From: DDH964 sp963763205 | GTDB lineage: Bacteria; Desulfobacterota; Desulfuromonadia; Desulfuromonadales; DDH964 | Direction: 5' to 3' | Assembly: GCA_963763205.1 (NCBI GenBank) | Contig: CAVXNQ010000022.1 | Location: 1 to 64,000, forward strand | Length of the DNA: 64,000 nucleotides | Shown: in pieces, positions 35,395 to 44,985 of the stretch | Layout: each line of letters begins with the position of its first letter | Numbering within the stretch: position 1 is the stretch's first letter | The notes under the pieces: model-generated | Told to the model about the DNA's origin: nothing | The model's input: the letters and a program-made list of their open reading frames with translations, nothing else | The model's database searches: none | Made by a program: the position numbers and the translations under genes

Positions 35395-36407
35395 CGGCGA
35401 TGCGCCGTAAATAGTCGCAACTCTGCACCGCAGCCGCGCAGTGAGCCCCCCCCACCTCCGCCGAGGGTATCCGTACCACGGCCGGCGGATCTTCCTCCCC
35501 GCCCTATCGCCGAACGTCTCCCTTCCGCTGGCCCAAGATCGTGCAAGCTTCTCGCTAAGGTTTGTCCGGCAGGATTCCGGTCTGCAGGCGGATCGCTTTC
35601 CGCGGGCTTTGCCCTCCCCCAATAGCCCTTCAAAATCGCCTCCAATCCCCCCCATCCGCCCGCTCCAGGCGTGGCTCCCCTCCCCACCCGATGCCTTTTT
35701 CGGGATCAATTCCAAGGCGCAGCGCCTGACCGTCCGCTGTTCTTCCCCCTCTCCAGCCGTAGATCGTTTGCTAGGACTGCCGGCTCAGGTTGTTCTCTCG
35801 ATACCCTCTTTGTGATTCTGCCGTGACCAAAAAGAACTAAATTCCCGAAAAAGAAACAAAGAAGAATATACGGGCAATGTTTACATCAAAAATTCATTCC
35901 CTATAATCGGGCTCAAAACAAATAATACATCGTTATAAAAATCCAGATACGCTTGCTAGGCCATTGGCAAAAGCACATAAATAAAAAAGTAAGTTTAAGA
36001 AATTGCTTCCATTGGATCTGCTTCGGTTGAAATCCAACATTTGTCGACGTTGAGCGCCTCCTGCCTCTTCGGCAATGAAACAGATCCATTTTTTTTGTGA
36101 AACATGGATTCTCCATGTTGATCAGATAAACGACCTAAACAGGTTTGACGAAGACAATAACAAATTCTGTTTTGCAGAAGAGGAAAGGAGGAAGGAAAAA
36201 GCGGCTGGCATGTTTGGTTTTCATGGTGGTGATTTCGGCGTCCCCGGCAGTCTGCGCCTCCGGGTCCAGGGAAAGGGAAATCCTGGCTATTTCCCCGGCC
36301 TGCAATTTACCTGCCTGCGTCCCCAATCCGGTGGCCGGAACCGCCGATGCCGGGTGTCACTCCGCCGACCTGTGTGAGCGTCCCTAAACCATCTCAAGGA
36401 GGTAACG
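35395..36407. other. 1-kb intergenic region, GC-rich then AT-rich
   Basis: 35395-35815 is GC-rich with only a proline/serine-rich frame that I judge non-coding. 35816-36140 turns sharply AT-rich, unlike either neighbour, and shows no gene on either strand; it may contain the porin promoter. A possible small secreted protein (36145-36387) lies just before the porin. Confidence 0.5.
36145..36387 (+). CDS. possible small secreted cysteine-containing protein
   Basis: An 80-codon frame opening with TTG. Residues 18-40 (KKRLACLVFMVVISASPAVCA) look like a signal peptide, and the predicted mature part has CNLPAC and CHSADLC cysteine pairs. It ends 20 bases before the porin start and shares its strand. 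A GGAGG inside the frame and the poor start argue against it. It could be a leader peptide, a short exported peptide or chance. Confidence 0.3.
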   Translation: MTKTITNSVLQKRKGGRKKRLACLVFMVVISASPAVCASGSREREILAISPACNLPACVPNPVAGTADAGCHSADLCERP

Positions 36408-37778
36408 GTGAAAAAAATGGCAACAGCAGTATCGACCATGGCCATGGTGGCGGCGCTGGCAGCGCCGGCCATGGCCCAGTTTTCCCTCGGTGGTTATTAC
36501 CGCCTGACCGGAGTCAGCCAGAACATCAAAAGTAAATCGACCGATCCGACCGGCGAAACCATGATCGACCAGCGGCTGCGGATGAAAATGACCGATTCTC
36601 TCAACGACTACGTCAAGCTCGTATACTACGCTGAGGTCGACACCCCCTGGGGGATGAAGTCGAAAGGTTCGATCGGTGGTGGCGGCGAGGTCGGCACCGA
36701 CGGGGTCAACATCGAAACCAAGAATGCCTACATCGATGTCAAGGTGCCGGATACCACGGTCAAGGCCAGGATCGGTCTGCAGGGGATTGACGACCTCTTC
36801 GAATATGTCGTCATCTCCGAGGATGCCGCCGCCGCCGTGGTCAGCGCCGACGTCGCCGGGGTGAACGTGGAGGCGATCTATTCCAAGTTTTCCGAGGGAT
36901 CGAAATCGAACTGGGATGACGACGATTTCTATGGGCTGCACGTGAAGAAGAAGTTCAACGAGCATCTCAAACTGGGGGGCGCGATCTACTACCACGATAA
37001 TAACAGCACAGACCCCAATACCCCTGACCCGGCGGCTCCGACCCCCCAGGATACCAGTGTCGTCCCCCAGGCCAGCACTTTCTATTACGGCCTGACCGGT
37101 GACTACGCCTTCAAAATTTTCAATATCAACGGTTTCGCCATCGCCCAGGACGGGACCGAGACCGTGGCAGGCAAAGATATTGACTCCAAGGCCCTGTGCG
37201 CCAGCGTGCGGGCGGCGATGCTTGTCCCCCACGGGCAGGTGGGCCTGCGTGCCATCTACTTCAGCCCCGACGACAGCGCGAAGAACGACAACACCTGGAA
37301 ACATGCGGTCGGCGAGTGGGAATTCCCGCGGGAGAGCTTGATGATCTTCCTTCCCGATCGCTGGGTGAACAACAGCGGTACCACCCGTTACGCCATGGTC
37401 GACGCGGCCGAAGCCGGGTTCGGTCTCTACGGTCTGACGGCCACCGCTTTCCTCAAGGACCTGCCGCTGGACACCTACGCCAACCTCGGTGCCGGCGCCT
37501 TCTGGGCTGCCAGCGACAAGCGCAACGATGCCAGCGGGTCCCACGTCGGCGGCACCCTGATCGGCGCCGGCGATGATGTCCGTGCCGGCAGTACCCTCGG
37601 TTATGAACTCTCCGCCGAGGTGGGCAAAAAGGTCGCCAAGATGGTTGATGTTAGTCTGCGCGGCGCCTATGCCATCTTCGGTGATTTCTACGACGACACG
37701 GTCGTCAACCGCGCTGGCCAGGCTTCCGCGCCGGACAACGTCTTCAAAACGGCCCTCATGGTCAACGTCGGTTTCTAA
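36408..37778 (+). CDS. outer-membrane porin
   Basis: A 456-residue beta-barrel protein. It begins with GTG (AAGGAGG seven bases before) and a signal peptide ending PAMAQ (about residue 24). The mature part alternates polar and hydrophobic residues throughout and finishes with the C-terminal Phe (ALMVNVGF) needed for outer-membrane assembly. The GGYYRLTGVSQ start and DQRLRMKMTDSLNDYVKLVYYAEVDT are like anion or organic-acid porins of deltaproteobacteria. Placed near tct and CitAB-type genes, it may admit carboxylates. Confidence 0.85.
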   Translation: MKKMATAVSTMAMVAALAAPAMAQFSLGGYYRLTGVSQNIKSKSTDPTGETMIDQRLRMKMTDSLNDYVKLVYYAEVDTPWGMKSKGSIGGGGEVGTDGVNIETKNAYIDVKVPDTTVKARIGLQGIDDLFEYVVISEDAAAAVVSADVAGVNVEAIYSKFSEGSKSNWDDDDFYGLHVKKKFNEHLKLGGAIYYHDNNSTDPNTPDPAAPTPQDTSVVPQASTFYYGLTGDYAFKIFNINGFAIAQDGTETVAGKDIDSKALCASVRAAMLVPHGQVGLRAIYFSPDDSAKNDNTWKHAVGEWEFPRESLMIFLPDRWVNNSGTTRYAMVDAAEAGFGLYGLTATAFLKDLPLDTYANLGAGAFWAASDKRNDASGSHVGGTLIGAGDDVRAGSTLGYELSAEVGKKVAKMVDVSLRGAYAIFGDFYDDTVVNRAGQASAPDNVFKTALMVNVGF

Positions 37779-37800
37779 GGCTCCATTGGTGGTTGCCAGC

Positions 37801-37835
37801 GTCCGGCAGGGTTCCGTAGTGGAACCCTGCCGGAC
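37801..37835 (+). terminator. strong hairpin after the porin gene
   Basis: GTCCGGCAGGGTTCC pairs perfectly over 15 bases with GGAACCCTGCCGGAC. No long T run follows, so it may end transcription or protect the 3' end of the porin mRNA. Confidence 0.65.
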
Positions 37836-37910
37836 CCATTTGGACCGGCTCCGGACAGAGCGGGAAGGTGACGACCTTCCCGGGGTCCCCACGACATGAA
37901 GGAGGGCACG

Positions 37911-38120
37911 ATGGGCAGGTTTTCGCGGGATCCGGTGGAAGTTAGCGATTCGTTTCGGGTCAATGCCGAAGGAAAGATTTATCTGGAGGAATTGGCGCGG
38001 GGGCGGGGAGTGAGCGTATCCAGGTTGTTGCGGCAGTGGTTTGCAACCGATTCCCATGTCGCCCGCCGGCTGGAAGAAGCGATACCCACCCCACCGGACC
38101 ACTGGCGGCGAGGACGATGA
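37911..38120 (+). CDS. small protein, possible ribbon-helix-helix regulator
   Basis: A 69-residue protein. The stretch SDSFRVNAEGKIYLEELARGRGVSVSRLLRQW (strand plus two helices) resembles ribbon-helix-helix or similar short DNA-binding proteins. ATG at 37911 has AAGGAGGG upstream; an ATG at 37896 is also in frame. Its stop overlaps the start of the nitroreductase gene in ATGA, so the two are coupled. Confidence 0.6.
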   Translation: MGRFSRDPVEVSDSFRVNAEGKIYLEELARGRGVSVSRLLRQWFATDSHVARRLEEAIPTPPDHWRRGR

Positions 38121-38623
38121 TGGATCTGCTTCGCGATCTCCAGGTCAGAAATCATGCGGACGGTTTCACCCCGGAACCAGTATCGCGAGAGGCGTTGTTG
38201 ACCATCCTGCGCGCCGGCAGCGCGGCCTGTACCGGTTTGAACAGCCGCCCCTGGCGCTTCGTGCTGGTCCAGGAGACGGCCATGCGGGCGGCCATCGCCC
38301 GGTTGGGCCGTTCCGTCCCGGCCGTAGCCGAGGCGCCGGCCTTCCTGGTGGTCTTCGCCGACTACCGGGTCATGGAACATTTCACCCTCGATTACCAGGC
38401 GGTGGGTGCCTGTTTGCAGAACATGCTGCTCGCCGCCAGCGCCCTCGAATTGGGCGCCGCCTGGATCGGGGCGTTTCTGAACCATTCCGAGGAGGTGCGC
38501 CTGTTGTTGGAACTGCCGGATTGCCTGGAACTGATGGCGGTGGTGGCGGTGGGGCACCCCTGCCGAAAACGCCGCCGGCGCAACCTCCGGCCCCTGGAGG
38601 AGGTCCTGCTCCGGGAAACCTGA
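38117..38623 (+). CDS. nitroreductase family protein
   Basis: A 168-residue FMN-dependent oxidoreductase of the short nitroreductase type. SREALLTILRAGSAACTGLNSRPWRFVLVQ is the FMN-contact N-terminal signature, and QNMLLAASALELGAAWIGAF the dimer/FMN helix. The start overlaps the preceding stop by ATGA. The substrate is unknown. Confidence 0.85.
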   Translation: MMDLLRDLQVRNHADGFTPEPVSREALLTILRAGSAACTGLNSRPWRFVLVQETAMRAAIARLGRSVPAVAEAPAFLVVFADYRVMEHFTLDYQAVGACLQNMLLAASALELGAAWIGAFLNHSEEVRLLLELPDCLELMAVVAVGHPCRKRRRRNLRPLEEVLLRET

Positions 38624-38722
38624 CCAGCCGGGTAATCGCCCATTGCAATCCCGGGCACGCCGGAACTAGAATCAGGGAATCATTCCAATCCCCGGCCGTT
38701 TTCACCACTGACGAGCGTCACC

Positions 38723-40352
38723 ATGAACCCTGCCCGCAAACGCTTCCTCTTTTTTCCCACCCGGTCCCCCTGCAGACCAAGATGGCGCTGCTGGTGACCG
38801 CGTTGCTGGGGTTGCTGATCCTGGTCATCGGCGCGGTCTTCTCCGGATTGCTGGCGACCGTGATGGAGCGTGACATCGGCCGCAAGGCGTTGGTGGTGGC
38901 GGAAAGCGTCGCCGCCATGCCGGAGGTGGAAGAGGGGATTGCCCAGGGCGATCCGTCCCGCAACATCCAGCGGTTGGCCGAACGGATCCGCACCCAGACG
39001 GGGGCCGAATTCATCGTCGTCGGCGACCGGGAGGGGCGGCGGCTCTCCCATCCCGACCCGAAAAAAATCGGTCGGCTGATGGTCGGGGGCGACAACCCGC
39101 CGGTGCTGGAGGAAGGACGGACGCTGGTCTCCAAGGCGGTGGGAACCCTGGGCCCCTCGATCCGCGGCAAGGCTCCCGTCTTCGGTCCCAAGGGAGGGGT
39201 GATCGGGGTAGTTTCGGTCGGTTACCTGCTCGAGGATGTGCATGCGACCATCGCTGCGGCCCAGCGCCAGGTCATTCCTTTTGTCGCCATGGTTGTCATT
39301 CTGGGGATTCTCGGTGCCGTGATCATCAGCCGCGGGCTCAAGGAAGCGATTTTCGGGCTCGAGCCCGCCGAGATCGCCACCCTGCTGCAGGAACGTACAG
39401 CCATCCTCGAAACCATCCGCGAGGGGGTGGTGGCCAGCGACGTCACCGGCGCCGTGACCCTGGTCAACCAGTCGGCCCTGGCCAATATCGGTGTCGAGGA
39501 TTCCGCCCGGGTGCTCGGTCGTCCGATCGGCGAGGTGCTGCCGGGGACCGACATGGACGCGGTCCTTGCCGCCGGCGAACGGCTGCTCGACCAGGAGACC
39601 CTGATCAACGGTCAGGAGATGATCTTCAATCTGCTCCCCGTCCGGCAGGGCGGGGAGCCGACCGGGATGGTCGCCACCTTCCGGCCCAAGGACGAGATCG
39701 ATGTCCTGGCCCGGGAACTTTCTTCGCTGCGGCAATATGCGGACATGCTGCGCGCCCAGGCCCACGAGCATTCCAACCAGCTGCACACCATCGCCGGTTT
39801 GATCCAACTCGAATCGTACCAGGAAGCCCTCGATCTGATCGTCCACCAGGAGTCCAGTTTCCAGGAACTCGTCGCCCTGCTGACGCGGCTCGCCCCGGAC
39901 CCGATCCTCTCCGCCCTGATCATCGGAAAATTCAATCATGCCCGGGAAAACGACGTGGAACTGGTACTCGATCCCTGCAGCACACCGGTCGAGCTTCCCC
40001 CCGGTCTGGACCGCACCCGGCTGGTGACGATCCTCGGCAACCTGCTCGATAATGCCTGTGAGGCCGCGCGAGGCGGGGGGGAGGGCCACCGCGGGTTTCC
40101 CTCGGTTTCGCCACGCACGGCGAATTGCTGTTCTTTACGGTCGACGATTCGGGGCCGGGCGTCAGCCCGGACCTGGTGGACCGGATTTTCCAGAAAGGGG
40201 TCTCGGGAAAGCCGGGCGTGGGACGCGGTGTCGGCCTGCACCTGGTGACCCGATCCCTGCAGGAGCTGCACGGGCAGGTGACCCTCGGTCAGAGCCCCAT
40301 GGGCGGGGCCAGGTTCACGGTGGAGATTCCCCAACAGCCACGGAGGCAATAA
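38723..40352 (+). CDS. CitA/DcuS-type sensor histidine kinase, frameshifted
   Basis: About 543 residues over three frames. A first membrane helix (ALLVTALLGLLILVIGAVFSG), a periplasmic sCache_3-type carboxylate sensor (GAEFIVVGDREGRRLSHPDPKKIG is the classic CitA/DcuS segment), a second helix (VIPFVAMVVILGILGAVIIS), a PAS domain, the SpoOB-type phospho-acceptor helix AQAHEHSNQLHTIAGLI, and an HATPase with NLLDNACEA and VDDSGPGVS. Shifts lie in 38745-38775 (beside a T6 run) and in the G run 40074-40085; both look like sequence errors. The stop overlaps the regulator start by one base. Likely senses an organic acid for the regulator and the tct genes. Confidence 0.85.
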
Positions 40353-41038
40353 TGGACCCGGTCAAGGTTCTGGTCGTCGAGGACGACCCGAAGATTTCCG
40401 AGATTCACCGTCGTTTCGTGGAGAAGGTCGATGGTTTCCAGGTGGTCGGCGTCGCCAACAGCCTGGCCGACGCCGAGGAGTTCGTCGAGATTCTGGAGCC
40501 GGATCTGATTCTGCTCGACGTCTTCTTCCCGGAGGGGAGCGGCATCGACCTGATCTGGAAGATCCGCGCCCGCCAGCAGCCCGTCGACCTGATCCTGATC
40601 ACCGCCGCCAAGGAGATCACTCCCCTGCAGGATGCCATTCGCGGCGGGGCGTTCGATTACCTGATCAAGCCGGTCCTGTTCGGCCGTTTCCAGGAGACCC
40701 TGGCCCGCTATCGCCAGACTCGCCGCCAGTTGGCCGGCACGCCGCAGCTGGAACAGCAGGACGTCGACCGGTTGCTCGGGGCCCGGCCGCCGGCCCAGGC
40801 TGCGGCCAAGGAAATCCTCCCCAAGGGGATCGACGGCATCACCCTGGTCAAAGTGCGGCAGGTCTTCGCTGCGCCTCACCCGGCGGGTCTGAGCGCCGAG
40901 GAGATCGGCCGGCAGGCCGGGATGAGCCGTTCCACGGCCCGGCGTTACCTCGAATTCCTGGTCGATTCCGCCTGGCTGCGGGCCGACTTGATCTACGGCA
41001 GCGTCGGCCGGCCCGAGCGGAAATACTTCCGCTCATAA
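40352..41038 (+). CDS. CitB/DcuR-type response regulator
   Basis: A 228-residue regulator. The receiver domain has VVEDDPK, the phospho-acceptor Asp in LILLDVFFPEG and the lysine in DYLIKPVLF. The C-terminal part (LSAEEIGRQAGMSRSTARRYLEFL) is the winged HTH of the CitB/DpiA group. GGAGG precedes the ATG, which overlaps the kinase stop. It converges with, and overlaps by six bases, the AbrB-like gene. Confidence 0.92.
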   Translation: MDPVKVLVVEDDPKISEIHRRFVEKVDGFQVVGVANSLADAEEFVEILEPDLILLDVFFPEGSGIDLIWKIRARQQPVDLILITAAKEITPLQDAIRGGAFDYLIKPVLFGRFQETLARYRQTRRQLAGTPQLEQQDVDRLLGARPPAQAAAKEILPKGIDGITLVKVRQVFAAPHPAGLSAEEIGRQAGMSRSTARRYLEFLVDSAWLRADLIYGSVGRPERKYFRS

Positions 41039-41536
41039 TCCCTTGAACCTGAACAGGGCGAGCCGCCCGAGGACCGGTACCACCAGGAACAGCGTAAAGA
41101 TCCGGACGGTGTGGAAGAACGCCACCACCGAGGTCCGATAACCCTCCGCCTGCGCCAGCAGGCTCATCCCCGACATCCCCCCCGGCGAAAAGCCGAACAG
41201 CGCCGTCGCAAAATCGACCAGCCCCAGCCGCGCTGCCAGCAGCGCCAGACCCAGCGATACCGCCAGCAGGACCAGGGTGCTGAAGATCGCCAGCGGCAGG
41301 ATCTGCCCGCACAACTCGATAAAGGAGCGGTCGAAGGTGATGCCGAGGGAAATCCCGAGCATGATCTGGACGACCGAGGAGCACCACTCCGGCATGCTGA
41401 AGCTTCCCGGCACCGCCACCGCTGCCAGCCCGGAGCCGAGCATGGCGCCGACCACGGCGCCCCCGGGGACGCCGAGACGTTTCGCCAGCAGTCCGCCGCC
41501 GGCACCGCAGATGATGATGGTCAGGACTCTGCTCAT
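41033..41536 (-). CDS. AbrB-type membrane protein (half-size)
   Basis: A 167-residue membrane protein with about five helices. LTIIICGAGGGLLAKRLGVPGGAVVGAMLGS and the SPGGMSGMSLLAQAEG motif are typical of one repeat of the AbrB (Gneg_AbrB_dup) family, often called putative ammonia monooxygenase; full-length members contain two repeats, this has one. AAGGA is seven bases before the ATG. It is the last gene downstream of tctCBA on the same strand. Confidence 0.85.
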   Translation of the reverse strand: MSRVLTIIICGAGGGLLAKRLGVPGGAVVGAMLGSGLAAVAVPGSFSMPEWCSSVVQIMLGISLGITFDRSFIELCGQILPLAIFSTLVLLAVSLGLALLAARLGLVDFATALFGFSPGGMSGMSLLAQAEGYRTSVVAFFHTVRIFTLFLVVPVLGRLALFRFKGL

Positions 41537-41635
41537 GATCGTTCCTTGCACGGGGAGGAGGTGGCGGAGGGGCCGGCGCGCCCCCCCGGATAGAGAGGAA
41601 CGCGCCGGCGGAAAAGCGGTCGACGGGGCGATGTC

Positions 41636-43156
41636 TCAGTCGGGTACCTCGGAGGCCAATTCCTTGACGCGCAGGGTGAAGAAACGGCGGAAGACCAGCG
41701 GCAGCAGCAGGCCGAGGCCGGCCAGCAGCCACAGGCCGATGCTCAAGGGACTGTGCCAGAGGGTGCTCCAGTCGCCGTTGCTGATCTGCAGGGCGCGGCG
41801 CAGGTTGTCCTCCATCAGCTGGCCGAGGATCAGACCGAGGATCACCGGTACCAGCGGAATGTCCATCTTGCGCAGCAGCCAGCCGCCGACGCCGAAGGCG
41901 ATCATCACGAAGAGGTCGAAGGCACTGTGGCTGATCGAGTAGATGCCGATCAGGCCGACGATGGCGACAATCGGCATCAGCACGTAGGACGGAATCATCA
42001 GCAACCGGGCGAAGAGGCCCACCAGCGGCAGGTTGAGGACCAGCAGCATGACGTTGCCGATGAAGAGCGCGGCGATCAACCCCCAGACGATGTCTGGGTG
42101 CTTCTGAAAGAGGAGCGGGCCGGGGGTGATGTTCAGCGACATGAGCATCGCCAACAGCACCGCGGTGGTGCCGCTGCCCGGCACGCCGAGGGTTAGCATC
42201 GGCACCAGGGCGCCGCCGGCGGCGGCGTTGTTGCCCGCTTCCGGAGCGGCGACGCCGCGCGGGTCGCCTTTGCCGAAGGTCCCATCTTTGTCGACCAGGC
42301 GCTTCTCCACCGTGTAGGCGACGAAGCTCCCCAGCGACGCCCCGGCTCCGGGCAGGACTCCGGCGATGAAGCCGATCAGGCTGCCGCGCAGGGTGGTCCA
42401 GGAGATGCCGTGCAGATCGCGCAGCCGGAAACGGTACGGGTGGACGACGACCTTGGTGACGCGCCCGGCGTGGCTTTCTTCCATGAAGAAGAGGATCTCG
42501 CTGATGGCGAACATACCGACGATCGCCACCAGGAAGTTGATCCCCTCGAAAAGTTCCATGTGCCCGAGGGTGTAGCGCGGCTCGCCGGTCGCCGGATCGA
42601 GGCCGATGGTGGCGAGCATCAGGCCGAAGGCCGCGGCCATCAGCGACTTGAACTGGTTCTTGCTGCTCACCCCGCCGATGGTGGTGAAGGCCAGCACGAA
42701 CAGGGCGAAATACTCGGCGGGGCCGAAGCGCAGGGCGAAGCGGGCCAGTATCGGGGCGAACAGCAGCAGGCCGATGGTGGCCAGCAGGCCGCCGACGAAA
42801 GAGGCGACGGCGGAGATCGCCAGCGCCTCGCCGGCCCTTCCCTGCTGCGCCATCGGGTGGCCGTCGAGGGTGGTCATCAGCGCCGGTTCGTCGCCGGGGA
42901 TGTTGAGCAGGATGCTGGAGATGCGCCCGCCATACATGGCGCCGTAGTAGACGCTGGTGAGCAGGATCAGCGCCGAGGCCGGCGGCAGGCGCAGGCTGAA
43001 GGCGAGGGGGATCAGGATCGCCACGCCGTTAGAGGGGCCGAGGCCGGGCAGGGCGCCGATGATGGTGCCGAGGAAAGCGCCGAGCATGGCCAGTCCCAGG
43101 TTCATTGGGGTCAGGGCGACGTCGAAGCCCTGCATCAGGTAGTGAAGGGTGTCCAT
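41636..43156 (-). CDS. tctA: tripartite tricarboxylate transporter, large subunit TctA
   Basis: A 506-residue membrane protein with about 12 helices. Two TctA signature repeats are visible: FLGTIIGALPGLGPSNGVAILIPLAF near residues 30-55 and FIAGVLPGAGASLGSFVAYTVEK near 260-285. It is the permease of a sodium-driven, binding-protein-dependent tricarboxylate uptake system. The start overlaps the tctB stop by one base. Confidence 0.95.
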   Translation of the reverse strand: MDTLHYLMQGFDVALTPMNLGLAMLGAFLGTIIGALPGLGPSNGVAILIPLAFSLRLPPASALILLTSVYYGAMYGGRISSILLNIPGDEPALMTTLDGHPMAQQGRAGEALAISAVASFVGGLLATIGLLLFAPILARFALRFGPAEYFALFVLAFTTIGGVSSKNQFKSLMAAAFGLMLATIGLDPATGEPRYTLGHMELFEGINFLVAIVGMFAISEILFFMEESHAGRVTKVVVHPYRFRLRDLHGISWTTLRGSLIGFIAGVLPGAGASLGSFVAYTVEKRLVDKDGTFGKGDPRGVAAPEAGNNAAAGGALVPMLTLGVPGSGTTAVLLAMLMSLNITPGPLLFQKHPDIVWGLIAALFIGNVMLLVLNLPLVGLFARLLMIPSYVLMPIVAIVGLIGIYSISHSAFDLFVMIAFGVGGWLLRKMDIPLVPVILGLILGQLMEDNLRRALQISNGDWSTLWHSPLSIGLWLLAGLGLLLPLVFRRFFTLRVKELASEVPD

Positions 43157-43590
43157 CAGAGTTTCTCCAGAAGGCCCGGAGGCAGAGGGAGTTCGAGGAT
43201 CTTGTCGAACAGCCCGTAGACCACCAGGGCAACGCCGATCCCGGTCAAGAGGGCGGTGCGCCAGCTCGCGCCCAGCCGCCGGCCGATCAGGGCGGCGGCC
43301 AGCGTCGTTCCGACGATGAAGCCGAGCCACTCGAGCAACGCCGCATAGGCCACCAGCACCGCGACGATTATTCCCATCTGCAGCAGGTGCCGCACATCGG
43401 GCCAATGGGGCGGCGGATCGGGACGCAGCAGCAGGGCCAGGGCGGTGATCGCCAGGACCGCGCCGAGCAGGTAGGGGAAGGTCTGCGGCCCGAGCGGATC
43501 GGAAATGAGCCCGGGGTCGAAACCCCGGGCGGTCCAGCTGTAGACGATGGCCAGCAGCAGCGCCAGGCCACCGAAGATACGGTCGCTCAT
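43156..43590 (-). CDS. tctB: tripartite tricarboxylate transporter, small subunit TctB
   Basis: A 144-residue protein with four membrane helices. DPLGPQTFPYLLGAVLAITALALL is the usual TctB start, and the last pair of helices includes FIVGTTLAAALIGRR. The ATG overlaps the stop of tctC as ATGA, and its stop overlaps tctA, so all three are translationally coupled. Confidence 0.92.
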   Translation of the reverse strand: MSDRIFGGLALLLAIVYSWTARGFDPGLISDPLGPQTFPYLLGAVLAITALALLLRPDPPPHWPDVRHLLQMGIIVAVLVAYAALLEWLGFIVGTTLAAALIGRRLGASWRTALLTGIGVALVVYGLFDKILELPLPPGLLEKL

Positions 43591-44567
43591 TTGATCAATC
43601 CGATCTCCTTGGACAGGGCGCGAATATCGGCCACTTGCTTGGCGACGAAGGTGTCGAAGGCCGCTCCCTGCTTGTAGAAAGGCATCAGGCCGTTGTCGGC
43701 CATGATCTGTTTCCATTCGGGCGATTTGTAGACGGTGTCCATCGCCTTGCACCAGTAGTCGTAGGCGTCGGCGGAGACATCCTTGGGCACATAGATGCCG
43801 CGCCAGTTCGGAGTGACGGCATCGATCCCCTGCTCGACGGCGGTCGGTACGGCGGCCATGGCCCCGGGCAGGCGCTCTTCGGAGAGGACGGCGAGGATGC
43901 GCAGATCCCCCGCCTCCAGATGCCCTTGGATTTCGCTGACGTCACCGCTGTAGGCCTGGACGTGGCCGCCGAGCAGCTGGGTGATGGCTTCGCCGCCCCC
44001 TTCGAAGGGGATGTACTTGACTTTGGTGAGCTTTTTTACGCCGCCGGCCTTGGCCACGATCAGCGCCTTGAGGTGGTCCCAGCCGCCGACCGCGCTGCCG
44101 CCGGCGATGGAGATCTGGGTCGGGTCCTTCTTCAACGCCGCGATCAGGTCGCCGAGAGTTTTGAAGGGGGATTCCTTATTGACCGCGATCACCCCGTAGT
44201 CGGCGCCGAGGGCCGCCACCCAGCGAACCATCTCCTTGTCCATGCCGGGAAACTTGTTCTGCGCCAGGCGGGTGGTGGTGGAGGTGCTGGCGGCGACGAT
44301 CAGATTGGGGTCGCTCCCCCGCTTGCTGATGGTGTAGCCGAAAGCGATGCCGCCGCCGGCGCCGGGCATGTTGGTGACCTGCATGGGACCGGGAATTTCC
44401 TTCAGGTCGTAAAGTACCTTGCCGATCTGACGGCAGGTGAAGTCCCAGCCGCCGCCGGGATTGGCCGGGGCGATGCACTCGCTGGTGCCCGGTTCGAAGG
44501 CCAGTGCTCCTCCCGTCATTCCGATCAGCAGCAGTGCGCTCAAGGCTAATCGACGCAGTCCTTTCAT
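43587..44567 (-). CDS. tctC: tricarboxylate-binding protein TctC
   Basis: A 326-residue periplasmic substrate-binding protein (Bug/TctC family). Signal peptide residues 1-23 (LALSALLLIGMTGGALA). Mature features include ECIAPANPGGGWD, VTNMPGAGGGIAFGY and ISIAGGSAVGGWDHL, the ligand loops of the family. AAGGAGGAAGGAC precedes the ATG. It starts the operon tctCBA-abrB-like. The substrate is probably a carboxylate. Confidence 0.95.
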   Translation of the reverse strand: MKGLRRLALSALLLIGMTGGALAFEPGTSECIAPANPGGGWDFTCRQIGKVLYDLKEIPGPMQVTNMPGAGGGIAFGYTISKRGSDPNLIVAASTSTTTRLAQNKFPGMDKEMVRWVAALGADYGVIAVNKESPFKTLGDLIAALKKDPTQISIAGGSAVGGWDHLKALIVAKAGGVKKLTKVKYIPFEGGGEAITQLLGGHVQAYSGDVSEIQGHLEAGDLRILAVLSEERLPGAMAAVPTAVEQGIDAVTPNWRGIYVPKDVSADAYDYWCKAMDTVYKSPEWKQIMADNGLMPFYKQGAAFDTFVAKQVADIRALSKEIGLIK

Positions 44568-44831
44568 GTCCTTCCTCCTTGTTGTCGTGTTTGGGTGGCT
44601 AGAGAAATAAACCAACGTTTTGAATGATCCTAGAAGAAGGCTTGGACAAGGTAAATATTGTGGAGATTTAATGGTTTAAGAGGATTTTGGGGATTCTGGG
44701 CATAAAGCTCAAGGGGAGGGTGGGGAGAGGAAGCGGTGCGGCGAATGGAAGGGGCGAAGCTGAGGACGGATTAGCCGGGGGGGCTTCTTCTCATTGGTCC
44801 GATATTTTCAACTCCCTCTGACCCTGGATCC
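44568..44831. other. tct promoter region and gap
   Basis: This holds the leader of the minus-strand tct operon and then sequence without any recognisable gene. Confidence 0.4.
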
Positions 44832-44975
44832 CTCAAGCCGGGGGACGAAGCGGTGGTACGGGCCATGGTGACGGAGGATGTCGGCAGGGCCCGGCTGGGG
44901 ATTGGGGCACGCAGGGAGGAGGGGAAGGTGGTTTACACGGTGCCGATTGTGGTCTATGTGGGGCAAAAAGGGTGA
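44832..44975 (+). pseudogene. unidentified gene fragment
   Basis: The open frame reads LKPGDEAVVRAMVTEDVG...GKVVYTVPIVVYVGQKG and stops at 44973, with coding-like composition but no upstream start or family assignment. It adjoins another fragment (VapC-like), so it is taken as debris. Confidence 0.3.
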
Positions 44976-44985
44976 TGCGGGGCGC

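Noticed and set aside
35441..35815. 124-codon plus-strand frame after the kinase gene
   Set aside because: Proline/serine-rich, no ribosome site, no recognisable fold; considered chance coding capacity.
33685..38102. Long minus-strand frames opposite the kinase and porin (33685-35715 and 36384-38102)
   Set aside because: No family motifs; opposite genes have complete domains and ribosome sites.
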